From assembly GCA_041879295.1 (NCBI GenBank), contig CP047152.1, forward strand, positions 1,493,501 to 1,557,500: a stretch of DNA of 64,000 nucleotides. Direction: 5' to 3'. Source of the DNA: Pseudomonas putida. Lineage in GTDB: Bacteria; Pseudomonadota; Gammaproteobacteria; Pseudomonadales; Pseudomonadaceae. The notes under the pieces were generated by a model. The model saw only the letters and a program-made list of their open reading frames with translations, had not been told where the DNA came from and searched no databases. This document shows, piece after piece, positions 33,126-42,173 of this stretch. The number at the start of each line of letters is the position of its first letter. The stretch's first letter is position 1. Position numbers and translations under genes: made by a program.

Positions 33126-33149
33126 TTAGTTCAGGATTTTCTGAACTAA
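33126..33149. promoter_or_regulatory. Operator-like inverted repeat between gbuA and gbuR
   Basis: TTAGTTCAG-GATTTT-CTGAACTAA, perfect 9-bp arms with a 6-bp spacer, 55 bp before the gbuR ATG and about 147 bp before the gbuA start. Likely GbuR site. Confidence 0.65.
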
Positions 33150-33203
33150 AGGCGTGTGGAGCAGTTAGACTGCGCGCACATACCCTTGTGGAACCGTTGC
33201 ACC

Positions 33204-34097
33204 ATGGCCTCGACCTTGCCCGACCTGAAACTGCTGCGCATCTTCATCAGCGTGGTGCGCCACCAGGGCTTTGCCAACGCCCAGCGCGAGCTGAACCTGT
33301 CGACCTCGGCCATCAGTACCTACATGAGCCAGCTGGAGGGTGCTTTGGGTATCGTGCTGTGCCACCGTGGTCGGGGCGGCTTCAGCCTTACCAGCAAGGG
33401 CGAGCTGTTCCATCAGGAAACCCTGCGCCTGCTGGCCGAGCTGGACGGTTTCGAGCAGTATGCCGCCGCCCTCAAGGGTGAATTGCGTGGCACCCTCAAC
33501 CTTGGGGTGATCGACTCCACTGTCGGTGACCGCGCCTTGCCGCTTGCCGAAGCCATCGGTGCCTACAGCCAGGAGCACCCAGCGGTGCACCTGCACCTGT
33601 CGGTGTCCAGCCCCTACGAGCTGCAACTGGGTGTGCAGGACAACCGCCTGGACCTGGCCATCGGCGCGTTTTCTTCGCGGATGAGCGGCTTGCTCTACCA
33701 GCCGTTGTACCGCGAACAGCACTGGCTGTACTGCAGCAGCCGCCACCCGTTGTATGCCGAGCGGCGCATCCCCGAGCAGGTGGTGACCCAGCAGCGCATG
33801 GTCGGGCGTGGTTACTGGAGCCAGGCCGAACTGGCCCGGCATGGCTTCAAGCACAGTGCAGCGACGGTTGAAAGCATGGAGGCGCAGCTGATCCTGATCC
33901 TTTCCGGGGCCTACATCGGCTACCTGCCCGAGCACTACGCCCAGGCCTGGGTCGACAAAGGTGATTTGCGCGTGCTGTCGCCGTCGACCTTTGGTTACCA
34001 GGCCCCGTTCTCGCTGATCATTCGTCGCGGTCGCAGCCGTGAACCGTTGATCCAGACCTTCCGTGACCTGCTGAAAAGCCAGCTCAACGTGGGCTGA
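33204..34097 (+). CDS. gbuR: LysR-family regulator of the gbu locus
   Basis: 297 aa from ATG 33204; the in-frame ATG at 33156 overlaps the operator region and has no RBS. HTH at VVRHQGFANAQRELNLSTSAISTYMSQLEGALG (about 16-48), then a LysR effector domain (about 92-295). Transcribed away from gbuA, as is GbuR in P. aeruginosa, where it activates gbuA in the presence of 4-guanidinobutyrate. Identity rests on this position and on the palindrome in the shared promoter region; the ligand cannot be seen in the sequence. Confidence 0.85.
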   Translation: MASTLPDLKLLRIFISVVRHQGFANAQRELNLSTSAISTYMSQLEGALGIVLCHRGRGGFSLTSKGELFHQETLRLLAELDGFEQYAAALKGELRGTLNLGVIDSTVGDRALPLAEAIGAYSQEHPAVHLHLSVSSPYELQLGVQDNRLDLAIGAFSSRMSGLLYQPLYREQHWLYCSSRHPLYAERRIPEQVVTQQRMVGRGYWSQAELARHGFKHSAATVESMEAQLILILSGAYIGYLPEHYAQAWVDKGDLRVLSPSTFGYQAPFSLIIRRGRSREPLIQTFRDLLKSQLNVG

Positions 34098-34234
34098 GAT
34101 GCGACGCATTCATGCATTCCGTCGGGAGGGGGTTAAATTCCGGTAAACGCTGGCCGCTAACCTGATAGCGCTCTGCTACATATCAACTTGCGCTGATGAT
34201 TTCCCCTCATTTCATCCTGCAAGGATCGCCCAAG

Positions 34235-35800
34235 ATGCGCATGAATTTGCCCGTCACTGAGCACGAAAGAACCTTCCCCGGCGATCAACGCCTTATTTCC
34301 ACGACTGACCTCGACAGCCGAATCACCTACTGCAACGACGCCTTTGTAGCGATCAGCGGCTTTACCTACGACGAGCTGGTCGGCCAACCGCACAACCTGG
34401 TGCGCCACCCGGACATGCCGCCGGCAGTGTTTGGCCACATGTGGGAAACCATCAAACAGGGCAAACCCTGGATGGGCATAGTCAAGAACCGGGCGAAGAA
34501 CGGCGATTACTACTGGGTAAGCGCCTACGTCACGGCGATATACGAACAGGGCCGGATCAGTGGCTACGAGTCGGTGCGCTCGGTGCCCACGCGCGAGCAG
34601 ATCCGCCGTGCCGAGGCACTGTATGCGCGCTTGCGCGATGGCCGCGGGCCAGTGCCTTGGGCTGCCCGCCTGGGGCACGGCCTGGGCCATGGCTGGCCGC
34701 TGATCGGCGCCGGCCTGCTGTCGGCGGCGGGTTACCTTTGGCTGCCACCCTATGCCGCACTCGCGGTGCTGATGGCAAGTCTGCTGCTGGCGTGGTACTG
34801 GGTCGAGCATCGGCAGAACCAGGCCATTCGCCGCACGTTGGCTGAGCATCCCAGGGCTTTTACCAGTCCGTTGGTGGCGCTGACCTACAGCGACAACCCG
34901 GGCCTGCAGGGCCAGCTCGACCTGGCCATCATCAGCGAGGAAGCCCGCCTGCAAACGGCCCTGACCCGGCTGGTGGATGCCGGGGTCGGGGTAAAGTCGC
35001 GGGCGGCGCAATCTTCCGACCTGTCCGATGCCCAGGCGCAGATGCTCGACCGGCAGCGCAGCGAGACCGACCAATCCGCCACGGCTATCGCACAGATGGC
35101 GGCAACCATCCAGCAGGTCACCCACAACGTGCAAAGCACGGCACACGCGGCAGGTGATGCCGACCAGCTGGCGCAGCAGGGCAGCGAGCTGGCCCTGAAG
35201 AGCCTGCAAGCCATGGGCAGCATGAGCGATGCGGTCAATGACATTGGTCAGGCGGTCAACGCCTTGGCCGAGCAGACCCAGTCGATTGGCAGCGTGGTCG
35301 ACGTGATCACTTCGATTGCCGAGCAGACCAACCTGCTGGCGCTTAACGCTGCCATTGAAGCGGCGCGCGCCGGTGAGCAAGGGCGTGGGTTCGCCGTAGT
35401 GGCTGATGAGGTGCGGTCGTTGGCGCAGCGTACCCGCGCTTCGACCGAAGAGATTCACCATATCATCGCCTCCTTGAGGGCCGGGGCGGAGCGAGCGGTC
35501 AGCACTGCTAGCCGGGGTGAGCAGATTTCCCGGGACAGTGTGCACAGTGTCGAGGCGGTGCAGGCGGCGCTGAGCGGGATTGCCCAGGCGGTCAGCCGCA
35601 TCACCGGCATGAGCCAGCAGATGGCCACGGCATCGGAGCAGCAGACCCATGTGGCAGAAGACATCAACCAGCAGATCGTGAGGATTGCCCAACTGTGCGA
35701 CCAGAGTGCCGGGCAAGCCAGGCAAGGCGCGGAAATCAGCCAGGACCTCGAGCGCATGGCGGAGTACCTGCACAGCCTGGCTGAAAGGTTCAACCGCTGA
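34235..35800 (+). CDS. aer: Aer-like energy-taxis receptor (PAS-MCP)
   Basis: 521 aa from ATG 34235 (AAGGA at 9 nt). N-terminal PAS domain (about 8-115) with [33 protein letters not shown] and GDYYWV, typical of the FAD-binding PAS of Aer. A hydrophobic hairpin (about 150-195, [20 protein letters not shown]... LLLAWYWV) anchors it in the membrane without a periplasmic domain. The MCP signalling region ends in a coiled coil with tip [32 protein letters not shown]. It senses redox state and signals to CheA. Probably one of the three P. putida Aer paralogues. Confidence 0.92.
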   Translation: MRMNLPVTEHERTFPGDQRLISTTDLDSRITYCNDAFVAISGFTYDELVGQPHNLVRHPDMPPAVFGHMWETIKQGKPWMGIVKNRAKNGDYYWVSAYVTAIYEQGRISGYESVRSVPTREQIRRAEALYARLRDGRGPVPWAARLGHGLGHGWPLIGAGLLSAAGYLWLPPYAALAVLMASLLLAWYWVEHRQNQAIRRTLAEHPRAFTSPLVALTYSDNPGLQGQLDLAIISEEARLQTALTRLVDAGVGVKSRAAQSSDLSDAQAQMLDRQRSETDQSATAIAQMAATIQQVTHNVQSTAHAAGDADQLAQQGSELALKSLQAMGSMSDAVNDIGQAVNALAEQTQSIGSVVDVITSIAEQTNLLALNAAIEAARAGEQGRGFAVVADEVRSLAQRTRASTEEIHHIIASLRAGAERAVSTASRGEQISRDSVHSVEAVQAALSGIAQAVSRITGMSQQMATASEQQTHVAEDINQQIVRIAQLCDQSAGQARQGAEISQDLERMAEYLHSLAERFNR

Positions 35801-35806
35801 AATCAC

Positions 35807-35827
35807 GGGGCCCGCAAAGCGGGCCCC
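35807..35827 (+). terminator. Hairpin after the aer-like gene
   Basis: GGGGCCCGC-AAA-GCGGGCCCC, perfect 9-bp stem, 6 bp after the stop. Followed by GGTTAT with no T-run, so probably partial termination before the tapT-like gene. Confidence 0.6.
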
Positions 35828-35864
35828 GGTTATGTGGCAAACTGTCCCCGCCAAGGAGACCGCC

Positions 35865-36464
35865 ATGCCCAGACCCCGCTGCGAGCGCTGCCAGCGCCCG
35901 CTCGACCATTGCCTATGCCCATTGATTCCCGCGCTCGATAGCCGTACCCGCGTGGTCCTGCTGCAGCACCCCAGTGAAACTGCCCACGCCCTGAACACGG
36001 CGCGTCTGGCTGCCCTTGGCCTGAACAATGCCGAGCTGCGGATTGGGGAGGTATTCGATGACCTACATGACCTGCTCGCCACCCCCGGATACCACCCGGT
36101 GCTGCTGTTCCCGGGCGATGACGCGCAGGAGCTGACAGCGTATGGCGAGGCGGGTGACAAACCTTTGTTGCTGATCGTACCCGACGGCACCTGGCGCAAG
36201 GCGCGCAAGCTGCTGTACCTGAACCCGTTGCTGGGGGGGCTGCCACGGGTGACGCTGGGGCAGGTGGCGGCTTCGCGCTATCGGTTGCGCAAAGCGCCGG
36301 AGGCGGGTGCAGTGTCGACGATCGAGGCGGTGGTCGGGGCGTTGAACACGTTGGAGCAACCGGCCTGCTTTGACGCACTGCTGGCGCCGTTCGAGGCGTT
36401 GATCGAGGGGCAGATCAGGGCCATGGGGGTAGAGACGTTTCAGCGTAATCATGGCCGCGAGTGA
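35865..36464 (+). CDS. tapT: tRNA-uridine aminocarboxypropyltransferase (DTW domain)
   Basis: 199 aa from ATG 35865 with CAAGGAG upstream. DTW-domain enzymes transfer the aminocarboxypropyl group of SAM to uridine (acp3U47 in tRNA). Seen: N-terminal zinc-binding Cys cluster CERCQRPLDHCLCP (6-19), VVLLQHPSETAHALNTARLA (SPOUT/DTW SAM site), PDGTWRKARKL (the DTW region, here GTW) and STIEAVVGAL. A longer frame starting at 35685 overlaps the aer gene and was discarded. Confidence 0.88.
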   Translation: MPRPRCERCQRPLDHCLCPLIPALDSRTRVVLLQHPSETAHALNTARLAALGLNNAELRIGEVFDDLHDLLATPGYHPVLLFPGDDAQELTAYGEAGDKPLLLIVPDGTWRKARKLLYLNPLLGGLPRVTLGQVAASRYRLRKAPEAGAVSTIEAVVGALNTLEQPACFDALLAPFEALIEGQIRAMGVETFQRNHGRE

Positions 36465-36470
36465 GGGTTG

Positions 36471-36509
36471 GGGCTGCTTTGCAGCCCATTCGCAGCACAA
36501 AGCGGCCCC
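36471..36509. terminator. Hairpin after tapT-like gene
   Basis: GGGCTGC-TTT-GCAGCCC (36471-36487), then ATTCGCAGCACAAAGCGGCC. Same layout as the hairpins after fadD1 and hrpA. Lies between convergent tapT and lapE. Confidence 0.55.
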
Positions 36510-36525
36510 GCTATCTCAAACCCGC

Positions 36526-37884
36526 TCAACGCATCTCAGGCAGACGCGCCTCTGTGCGTACTTCGGTAGTCGCCAGCGCCTCTGGCGGCAGCGAAATATG
36601 CTGTTTGCTCAGCAATTCACCCATGGTCGCCAGTACGCGGTAGCGTGAGAACTCTTCGGTATAACGCACCTCGGTGTAGCGGCGGTCGGCGTTGTACAGC
36701 TCGTTTTCACTGTCGAGTACGTCCAGCAGGGTGCGCTGGCCCAGGCCGAACTGGTCCTGGTAGGCCGCACGCACACGCTTGGTGGTCTCGGCGTATTCAC
36801 GCGCAGTTGGCAGCTGCTTGCTGGCGTTGTTCATGGCGTTCCACGCCAGGCTCAGGTTCTCGGTCAACTCCCGCAGGGCGTTGTTGCGAATGTCCAGTGC
36901 CTGGTTGATCTTGTGCGCGTCGGACTGCAGGCGAGCCTTGTCGCTGCCGCCGCGGAACAGGTTGTAGTTCATCTCCACGCCAGCTTGCCAGTCGTTGTTG
37001 TTGTGGCCTTTTTCGCCGCCGGTGTTGTTGTTGGCACCAGTTGCCAGAATGGCGTCGAAGCGTGGGTAGAAGGTCGACTTGCCCACTTCGTACTGCTTCT
37101 CGGCGGCGTTGACGTCAGCCTGGGCAGACTTGATATACGGGTTGTTCTGACGCATGCCATCGCGGGCTTCTTCGAGGGTGCCTGGCACCTCGCCCTTGAT
37201 GGTCTGCGGGCTTTCCAGCTCGTCCGGGGCACGGCCGATCACACTGAAGAAGTTGGCCTCGGCATCGGCCAGGTCGACTTCGGCGGTGTCCAGGTTGTTT
37301 TCTGCCAGGGCGCGACGGGCGCGGGACTGGTCGAGGTCGGCGGTGCTGCCGACGCCGCGCTCGTTGCGCAGGCCAATCTGGTCGTTGACGCGCAGGTGAG
37401 CTTGCAGGTTGTTCTTGGCCAAGGTCACCAGTTCACGGCGTTTTAGCACTTCCAGGTAGACCTCGACTGCACGCAGGGCGACATCCTGGGCGACGGCCTG
37501 GGTGTAATAGGCGCGGGAGGTAGAGACCGCCTCGGTGCGGCCCACTTCATTCGCGGTGTTGAAGCCGTCGAAGATCATCTGCCGCAGGCGCAGCTCGGAC
37601 TGGGTGTAGTTGAGGGTTTCCTTGTTGTGATTACCCGCTGCACGGGTAGTGGCGTTGTCCGAGCGCTGGCGGCCGTAACCGGCAACCAGGTCCACGGAAG
37701 GGTAGTAGCCACCACGCGCGAACTTCACGTCTTCATCGGCCGACAGCTTGCTGTTACGGTTGGAGCTGACTTGTGGGTGGTAGTCCACGGCGCTTTGGAC
37801 AGCCTCGGTAATCGACATCGCCTGTACGTTGGCACTCGCCAGGGCCAACAGTAAAGCACTGGTGATGGGGTTCAAAACGCGCAT
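36526..37884 (-). CDS. lapE: TolC-family outer-membrane protein LapE (type I secretion, adhesion)
   Basis: 452 aa. Signal peptide MRVLNPITSALLLALASANVQA, then two OEP repeats (about 35-225 and 240-425) made of long alpha-helices with the beta-barrel segments, including NYNLFRGGSDKARLQSDAHKIN in the second and GQRTLLDVLDSENELYNADRRYTEV, hallmark of TolC-type agglutination proteins. In P. putida this gene (also known as aggA, agglutination) forms the outer-membrane pore through which the LapBC complex exports the adhesin LapA. The lapABC genes are not in the window. RBS AGGGAG. Expression probably depends on the AT-rich region upstream. Confidence 0.9.
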   Translation of the reverse strand: MRVLNPITSALLLALASANVQAMSITEAVQSAVDYHPQVSSNRNSKLSADEDVKFARGGYYPSVDLVAGYGRQRSDNATTRAAGNHNKETLNYTQSELRLRQMIFDGFNTANEVGRTEAVSTSRAYYTQAVAQDVALRAVEVYLEVLKRRELVTLAKNNLQAHLRVNDQIGLRNERGVGSTADLDQSRARRALAENNLDTAEVDLADAEANFFSVIGRAPDELESPQTIKGEVPGTLEEARDGMRQNNPYIKSAQADVNAAEKQYEVGKSTFYPRFDAILATGANNNTGGEKGHNNNDWQAGVEMNYNLFRGGSDKARLQSDAHKINQALDIRNNALRELTENLSLAWNAMNNASKQLPTAREYAETTKRVRAAYQDQFGLGQRTLLDVLDSENELYNADRRYTEVRYTEEFSRYRVLATMGELLSKQHISLPPEALATTEVRTEARLPEMR

Positions 37885-38026
37885 GGTACATCTCCCTGAT
37901 CCTGGAATTGATCCTGCTGCTCGCCAAAAAAATGACGATAAACTTATCGCATATAGTGTTGCAGGTTTTTAACAACACAGCTAAGTACATTCAACGCGAT
38001 AGATAAGAAGATTTATTCATATCAAA
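37885..38026. promoter_or_regulatory. AT-rich regulatory region of lapE
   Basis: Strongly AT-rich for this chromosome, containing a perfect dyad CGATAA-AC-TTATCG (37936-37949) and a dyad GTGTTG-N11-CAACAC (37956-37978). The lapE promoter reads on the minus strand. An ATCAAATTGACA at 38021-38032 contains an AAATTGAC half-site resembling the FleQ consensus. AT richness suggests a target of MvaT/TurA-type nucleoid proteins. All regulator calls are inference. Confidence 0.5.
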
Positions 38027-38057
38027 TTGACATATAAGACTTTTATTGTCTAATAAT
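38027..38057 (+). promoter_or_regulatory. Sigma-70-like promoter facing a 20-codon ORF
   Basis: Consensus -35 TTGACA (38027-38032), 18-19 bp spacer, -10 AATAAT (38052-38057) or TAATAA. Predicted start near 38063, 15 nt before the ATG at 38078. The promoter points away from lapE. Confidence 0.6.
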
Positions 38058-38077
38058 TTTGCTTTAAGGGGCAGGGA

Positions 38078-38140
38078 ATGGCGGTGCTGAATGCTATGAA
38101 AGCCAATGAGCACAAGGGTTGTGCGCGGTTCCAGAACTAA
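38078..38140 (+). CDS. Possible 20-aa micro-ORF
   Basis: ATG 38078 with AAGGGG at 6-nt spacing, encoding MAVLNAMKANEHKGCARFQN and a TAA stop. It lies just after a near-consensus promoter in the lapE/ybaN gap. No homologue recognised. It could be a real micro-protein or just the start of an untranslated RNA; there is no strong terminator before ybaN. Confidence 0.4.
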   Translation: MAVLNAMKANEHKGCARFQN

Positions 38141-38195
38141 TTCAGATAAAGAGGGCGCCCATTAGGCGAAAGCGATATTTGGCGACAAAATATTG
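38141..38195. other. Spacer between micro-ORF and ybaN 3' end
   Basis: Holds a short dyad GACAA-AATA-TTGTC near 38182-38195 that could be a weak 3' end for either strand. No other feature seen. Confidence 0.3.
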
Positions 38196-38561
38196 TCACT
38201 TTGGCCTGTGCAGCGTTTTCAGGCTGAGAATGTACAGGGTGACCAGTACGGCACTGGTCAGCATGAAGGTACGTGCCCAGAATAGCGGGACCAGGTAGCA
38301 CGACAGGCCAATGCTGGCCCACATCAGGCCGATGGCGTAGACCTTGCCCTTGAGGGGGATGCCTTCACCACTGAGGTAGTCACGGATCCATGGCCCCAGC
38401 TTGGGATGATGGACCAGCCAGTGGTGAAAGCGCGGCGAGCTGCGGGCAAAGCAGGCCGCCGCCAAAAGCAGGAAGGGGGTGGTGGGCAATACCGGCAGGA
38501 ATATCCCCAGCACCCCCAGCGCGACGCTGAGCCAGCCGGTAGCCAGCAGCAGGTAGCGCAC
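38196..38561 (-). CDS. ybaN: YbaN-family inner-membrane protein (DUF454)
   Basis: 121 aa, GTG start at 38561. TM segments at about 3-35 (LATGWLSVALGVLGIFLPVLPTTPFLLLAAACFA) and 74-112. The signature LGVLGIFLPVLPTTPFLLLAAACFARSSPRFHHWL defines DUF454/YbaN. Function unknown. It starts 7 bp after the stop of the upstream YecA-type gene, so it is the second gene of a two-gene operon. The GTG start has no strong RBS and probably relies on translational coupling. Confidence 0.87.
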   Translation of the reverse strand: MRYLLLATGWLSVALGVLGIFLPVLPTTPFLLLAAACFARSSPRFHHWLVHHPKLGPWIRDYLSGEGIPLKGKVYAIGLMWASIGLSCYLVPLFWARTFMLTSAVLVTLYILSLKTLHRPK

Positions 38562-38568
38562 AGGTTGC

Positions 38569-39156
38569 TCAGTGGTGGCGTGGCTTGAGCAGCGCTGGTT
38601 TTTCGTCAGGGGCGTGCAGCAGCAGGAATAGAGCGCTCAGTGCTTCGGGGATCTGCACGATCATGTCATCCTGCAGGTTGGCGTTGCTGGCGATGTCGGC
38701 GAACTCTGGTTGCTCGTCGAACAATCCCGAACCCACCATGATCGGCAGCAGCATCTCGCTGACTTCTTCTTCGGCGTTTTCGAACCACGCCTCTTCCCGC
38801 AGGAACACGCCTTCCATGAAGCCGATGCACCAGCCGCGCAGGTCTGAATCGTCCGGCTCATCGGTCAGGTCGAGGTCGCATGGCAGGTCGAATTCTTCGT
38901 CGCTGGCCAACTGGCGGGCAATGTGCGCCTTGAGCGCTACCAGGGTGGCCTCGATCTCGGTGCGCTGGGCTTCGCTGGCGTAGTGCGGCTCTTCGGCGAA
39001 CAGGGCGTCGATCCACTCGCGCTCGGGCACGTCCTCGGCGTTGATCGAAAGTGCGGTGAGGTAGCCGTGTGCGGCGACATAGTCCAGCGCTTCTTCGTGC
39101 AGCTCGTCGGCGTCGAGGAAGGCTTGCAGGCGGGTCAGTTGCTCGGCGAAGGACAT
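38569..39156 (-). CDS. YecA/YgfB-family protein (UPF0149)
   Basis: 195 aa, acidic, all-helical. The motifs LTALSINAEDVP, DLRGWCIGFMEGVFLREEAWF and ALFLLLHAP follow the UPF0149 pattern (WC.GF..G). This family lacks the C-terminal SEC-C zinc motif found in some YecA proteins; none is seen here. Cytoplasmic; molecular role unknown. RBS AAGG upstream of the ATG. Divergent from recQ; operon with ybaN. Confidence 0.88.
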   Translation of the reverse strand: MSFAEQLTRLQAFLDADELHEEALDYVAAHGYLTALSINAEDVPEREWIDALFAEEPHYASEAQRTEIEATLVALKAHIARQLASDEEFDLPCDLDLTDEPDDSDLRGWCIGFMEGVFLREEAWFENAEEEVSEMLLPIMVGSGLFDEQPEFADIASNANLQDDMIVQIPEALSALFLLLHAPDEKPALLKPRHH

Positions 39157-39399
39157 TACAGGGCTACCTTGGGGAATAAACGATAACGAATTCTAGCACC
39201 TTGCAGCGGCAGCGGGGCAAAGGGAACGTCTATCGCCATGGTGCCTGTGCATCGCTGCGCTGCGGTATACTCCGCGATTTTTCATCCAGGGGCAGGTTTT
39301 GCCGGCTGCCTGGCAAAAACCGCTTACGCATTTGGCGTGTGCGGGGCGGGTTTTTCGTCCAGCCTTTATCCAGGATGGTACGGCGATTTGGAGTTGCAC

Positions 39400-41547
39400 A
39401 TGCTCGAACAGGCTCAGCGCGTTCTCAAGGACATCTTCGGCTACGACAGTTTCCGTGGGCGCCAGGCAGCGATCATCGAATGCGTGGCCAATGGCGGCGA
39501 TGCCTTGGTGCTGATGCCCACCGGTGGCGGCAAATCGCTGTGTTTCCAGGTGCCGGGGCTGCTGCGCCCGGGCCTGACGGTGGTGGTATCGCCACTGATC
39601 GCGCTGATGGACGACCAGGTCGCCACCCTTGACGAGCTGGGTGTGTCTGCGGCCGCCCTGAACTCTACCCTGACGGCGGAGCAGCAGCGTGAACTGGCCG
39701 GGCGCCTGCGCCGTGGTGAAGTCAAGATGCTGTATCTGGCACCGGAACGCTTGGTGCAGCCGCGCATGCTCGACTTCCTGCGCGATCTGGACATCTCGCT
39801 GTTCGCCATTGACGAGGCCCACTGCGTATCGCAATGGGGTCACGATTTCCGCCCAGAGTACCTGCAGCTGGGCCAGCTGGCCGAACTGTTCCCGCATGTT
39901 CCGCGCATTGCGCTTACCGCTACCGCCGACATGCGGACCCGCGAGGAGATTGTCCAGCGCCTGCACCTGCAAGGCGCCGAGCGCTTCCTGTCGAGTTTCG
40001 ACCGGCCCAACATCTTCTACCGCATCGTGCCCAAGGAGGCACCGCGCAAGCAACTGATGGCCTTTCTCGGCGAGCGCCGTGGCAACGCTGGCATCGTCTA
40101 CTGCCTGTCGCGCAAGAAGGTCGACGAAACCGCCGCCTTCCTCTGTAGTCAGGGTTTCCCAGCGCTGCCTTACCACGCCGGCCTGGCCGCCGAGACGCGG
40201 GCGGCCAACCAGCATCGCTTCCTGAACGAGGAAGGGCTGATCATGGTTGCTACCATTGCTTTCGGCATGGGTATCGACAAGCCCAACGTGCGCTTCGTTG
40301 CCCACCTCGACCTGCCCAAATCGCTTGAGGCCTACTACCAGGAAACCGGCCGTGCCGGCCGTGACGGCCTGCCCTCCGATGCCTGGATGGCCTACGGGCT
40401 GCAGGACATGGTGATGCTCAAGCAGATGCTGCAGAACTCCGAAGGCGACGAGCGCCACAAACGTATAGAGCAGCACAAGCTGGATGCCATGCTGGCGCTG
40501 TGCGAAGAAACCCGCTGCCGCCGCCAGTCGCTGCTGGCCTACTTCGACGAGACCCTTGAACAACCGTGCGGGCATTGCGACAACTGTGTCGACAACATCC
40601 AGACCTGGGACGCTACCGAGCCGGCCCGCCAGGCGCTGTCGGCGGTGTTCCGCACCGGCCAGCGTTATGGTGTTGGCCACCTGGTCGATGTGCTGTTAGG
40701 CAAGGACACCGAGAAGGTGCGCAATTTCGGCCACGAGAAGTTGTCGGTATTTGGTGTTGGCAAAGGTCTGGCCGAGGTCGAGTGGCGCTCGCTGTTCCGG
40801 CAGCTGGTGGCGCGCGGGCTGGTCGATATCGACCTCGAAGGCTACGGCGGCCTGCGCCTGTCCGACAGCTGCCGGCCGCTGCTGCGCGGCGAGGTGACCT
40901 TGCAACTGCGCCGTGATCTCAAACCCCAGACCACAGCCAAAACCTCGTCGTCCGGTGGCGGCAGCCCGGCCAGCCAGCTGGTGCGTGCCGAAGAGCGCGA
41001 TCTGTGGGAAGCGCTGCGTACCCTGCGTCGCAAGCTGGCCGAAGAACACAGTGTGCCACCCTACGTCATCTTCCCCGACTCGACACTGCTGGAGATGCTG
41101 CGCAGCCAGCCGGTCAGCCTCAGCGACATGGCCCAGGTCAGCGGTGTGGGGGCGCGCAAGCTGGAGCGCTACGGCCAGGCGTTCCTCGAAGTGCTGAACA
41201 ACAGTGGTGGCACCGACGAGGCACCGAAAGTGGTGCTCGACCTGCGCCACGAACTGGTCAGCCTGGCCCGTGCCGGCATGACCCCGGCGCAGATCGCCGG
41301 GCAGCTCAACTGCAGCGAGAAGAACGTGTATAGCCTGCTGGCCGAGGCGCTGGGGCGCCAGGAGCTGAGTCTTGATCAGGCCATCGACCTGCCGGAAGAC
41401 CTGATGCTGGAGGTGCAGGACGCCTTTCTTGATGGTGAGGGTGAACTGCCACCGGTGTCGGCCATTGCCCCCCAGTTCGGGGCGCGGGTACCGGAGGGCG
41501 TACTCTATTGCGTGCGGGCAGCACTGGCGGCGGAATTCGAATTGTAA
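39400..41547 (+). CDS. recQ: ATP-dependent DNA helicase RecQ
   Basis: 715 aa from ATG 39400, with GGAG at 6 nt. An open extension to 39238 has no RBS and lies in the promoter region. 3'-5' helicase of recombination and fork repair. Seen: motif 0 [10 protein letters not shown], motif I MPTGGGKS at 39-46, DEAH at 138-141, aromatic loop [10 protein letters not shown], motif [12 protein letters not shown], the RecQ-Ct zinc cluster [12 protein letters not shown]...[10 protein letters not shown] domain, and HRDC (about 525-600: [29 protein letters not shown]). The C-terminal extension of about 100 aa after HRDC is usual in Pseudomonas RecQ. Confidence 0.97.
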   Translation: MLEQAQRVLKDIFGYDSFRGRQAAIIECVANGGDALVLMPTGGGKSLCFQVPGLLRPGLTVVVSPLIALMDDQVATLDELGVSAAALNSTLTAEQQRELAGRLRRGEVKMLYLAPERLVQPRMLDFLRDLDISLFAIDEAHCVSQWGHDFRPEYLQLGQLAELFPHVPRIALTATADMRTREEIVQRLHLQGAERFLSSFDRPNIFYRIVPKEAPRKQLMAFLGERRGNAGIVYCLSRKKVDETAAFLCSQGFPALPYHAGLAAETRAANQHRFLNEEGLIMVATIAFGMGIDKPNVRFVAHLDLPKSLEAYYQETGRAGRDGLPSDAWMAYGLQDMVMLKQMLQNSEGDERHKRIEQHKLDAMLALCEETRCRRQSLLAYFDETLEQPCGHCDNCVDNIQTWDATEPARQALSAVFRTGQRYGVGHLVDVLLGKDTEKVRNFGHEKLSVFGVGKGLAEVEWRSLFRQLVARGLVDIDLEGYGGLRLSDSCRPLLRGEVTLQLRRDLKPQTTAKTSSSGGGSPASQLVRAEERDLWEALRTLRRKLAEEHSVPPYVIFPDSTLLEMLRSQPVSLSDMAQVSGVGARKLERYGQAFLEVLNNSGGTDEAPKVVLDLRHELVSLARAGMTPAQIAGQLNCSEKNVYSLLAEALGRQELSLDQAIDLPEDLMLEVQDAFLDGEGELPPVSAIAPQFGARVPEGVLYCVRAALAAEFEL

Positions 41548-41666
41548 ACACCGGCAGGATCGAAGGCGCAAGCGCCATCTGCTGACCTTTGTCATGCTTT
41601 TTGACGATTATCGAGCGCGTAGACCAGGCCGAGCCTTGCCTCATGGGGCAGGGCATGGTTAGCTGC

Positions 41667-41677
41667 CTAATAATTAG
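41667..41677. promoter_or_regulatory. Palindrome CTAAT-A-ATTAG before the MarR gene
   Basis: Perfect 11-bp dyad 21 bp before the ATG of the MarR-family regulator. Its position over the predicted -10/+1 area suggests autorepression. Confidence 0.6.
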
Positions 41678-41697
41678 ATCTACTCAATGAGTTCCTT

Positions 41698-42135
41698 ATG
41701 CCCCTGAACGACAACCAACACCGCTTTGGCATGCAACTGGCCCAGATGTCCCGAGGTTGGCGTGCCGAGCTGGACCGCCGCCTGGCCGGGCTCAACCTGT
41801 CCCAGGCGCGCTGGCTGGTGTTGCTGCACCTGGCCCGCTTCGAAGAAGCCCCGACCCAGCGTGAGCTGGCCCAGAGCGTAGGCGTCGAAGGCCCGACCCT
41901 GGCGCGTCTGCTTGACAGCCTGGAAGCGCAAGGACTGGTGCGGCGGCAGGCGGTACTGGAGGATCGGCGGGCGAAGAAGATTGTGCTGTGCCCGCCGGCC
42001 AAGCCGTTGATCGATCAGATCGAGACCATTGCCAACCAGCTGCGGGTAGAGCTGTTTACCGGCGTGGACGAGGCCGACTTGCAGACCTGTATGCGCGTGC
42101 ATGCCAAGATCCTGGCCAACCTCGAAAAGTCCTGA
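41698..42135 (+). CDS. MarR/SlyA-family transcriptional regulator
   Basis: 145 aa, winged-helix dimer. HTH at about 50-75 (TQRELAQSVGVEGPTLARLLDSLEAQGLV) and wing RRQAVLEDRRAKKIVLCP. The length and wing follow the SlyA branch. Start ATG 41698, weak RBS GAG. A palindrome sits 21 bp before it, consistent with autoregulation. No target gene is obvious next to it; recQ lies upstream and the convergent plpD downstream. Confidence 0.88.
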   Translation: MPLNDNQHRFGMQLAQMSRGWRAELDRRLAGLNLSQARWLVLLHLARFEEAPTQRELAQSVGVEGPTLARLLDSLEAQGLVRRQAVLEDRRAKKIVLCPPAKPLIDQIETIANQLRVELFTGVDEADLQTCMRVHAKILANLEKS

Positions 42136-42173
42136 GCTCACCCATCCATTCAGGTGCAGTGCAAACCCAAGCC

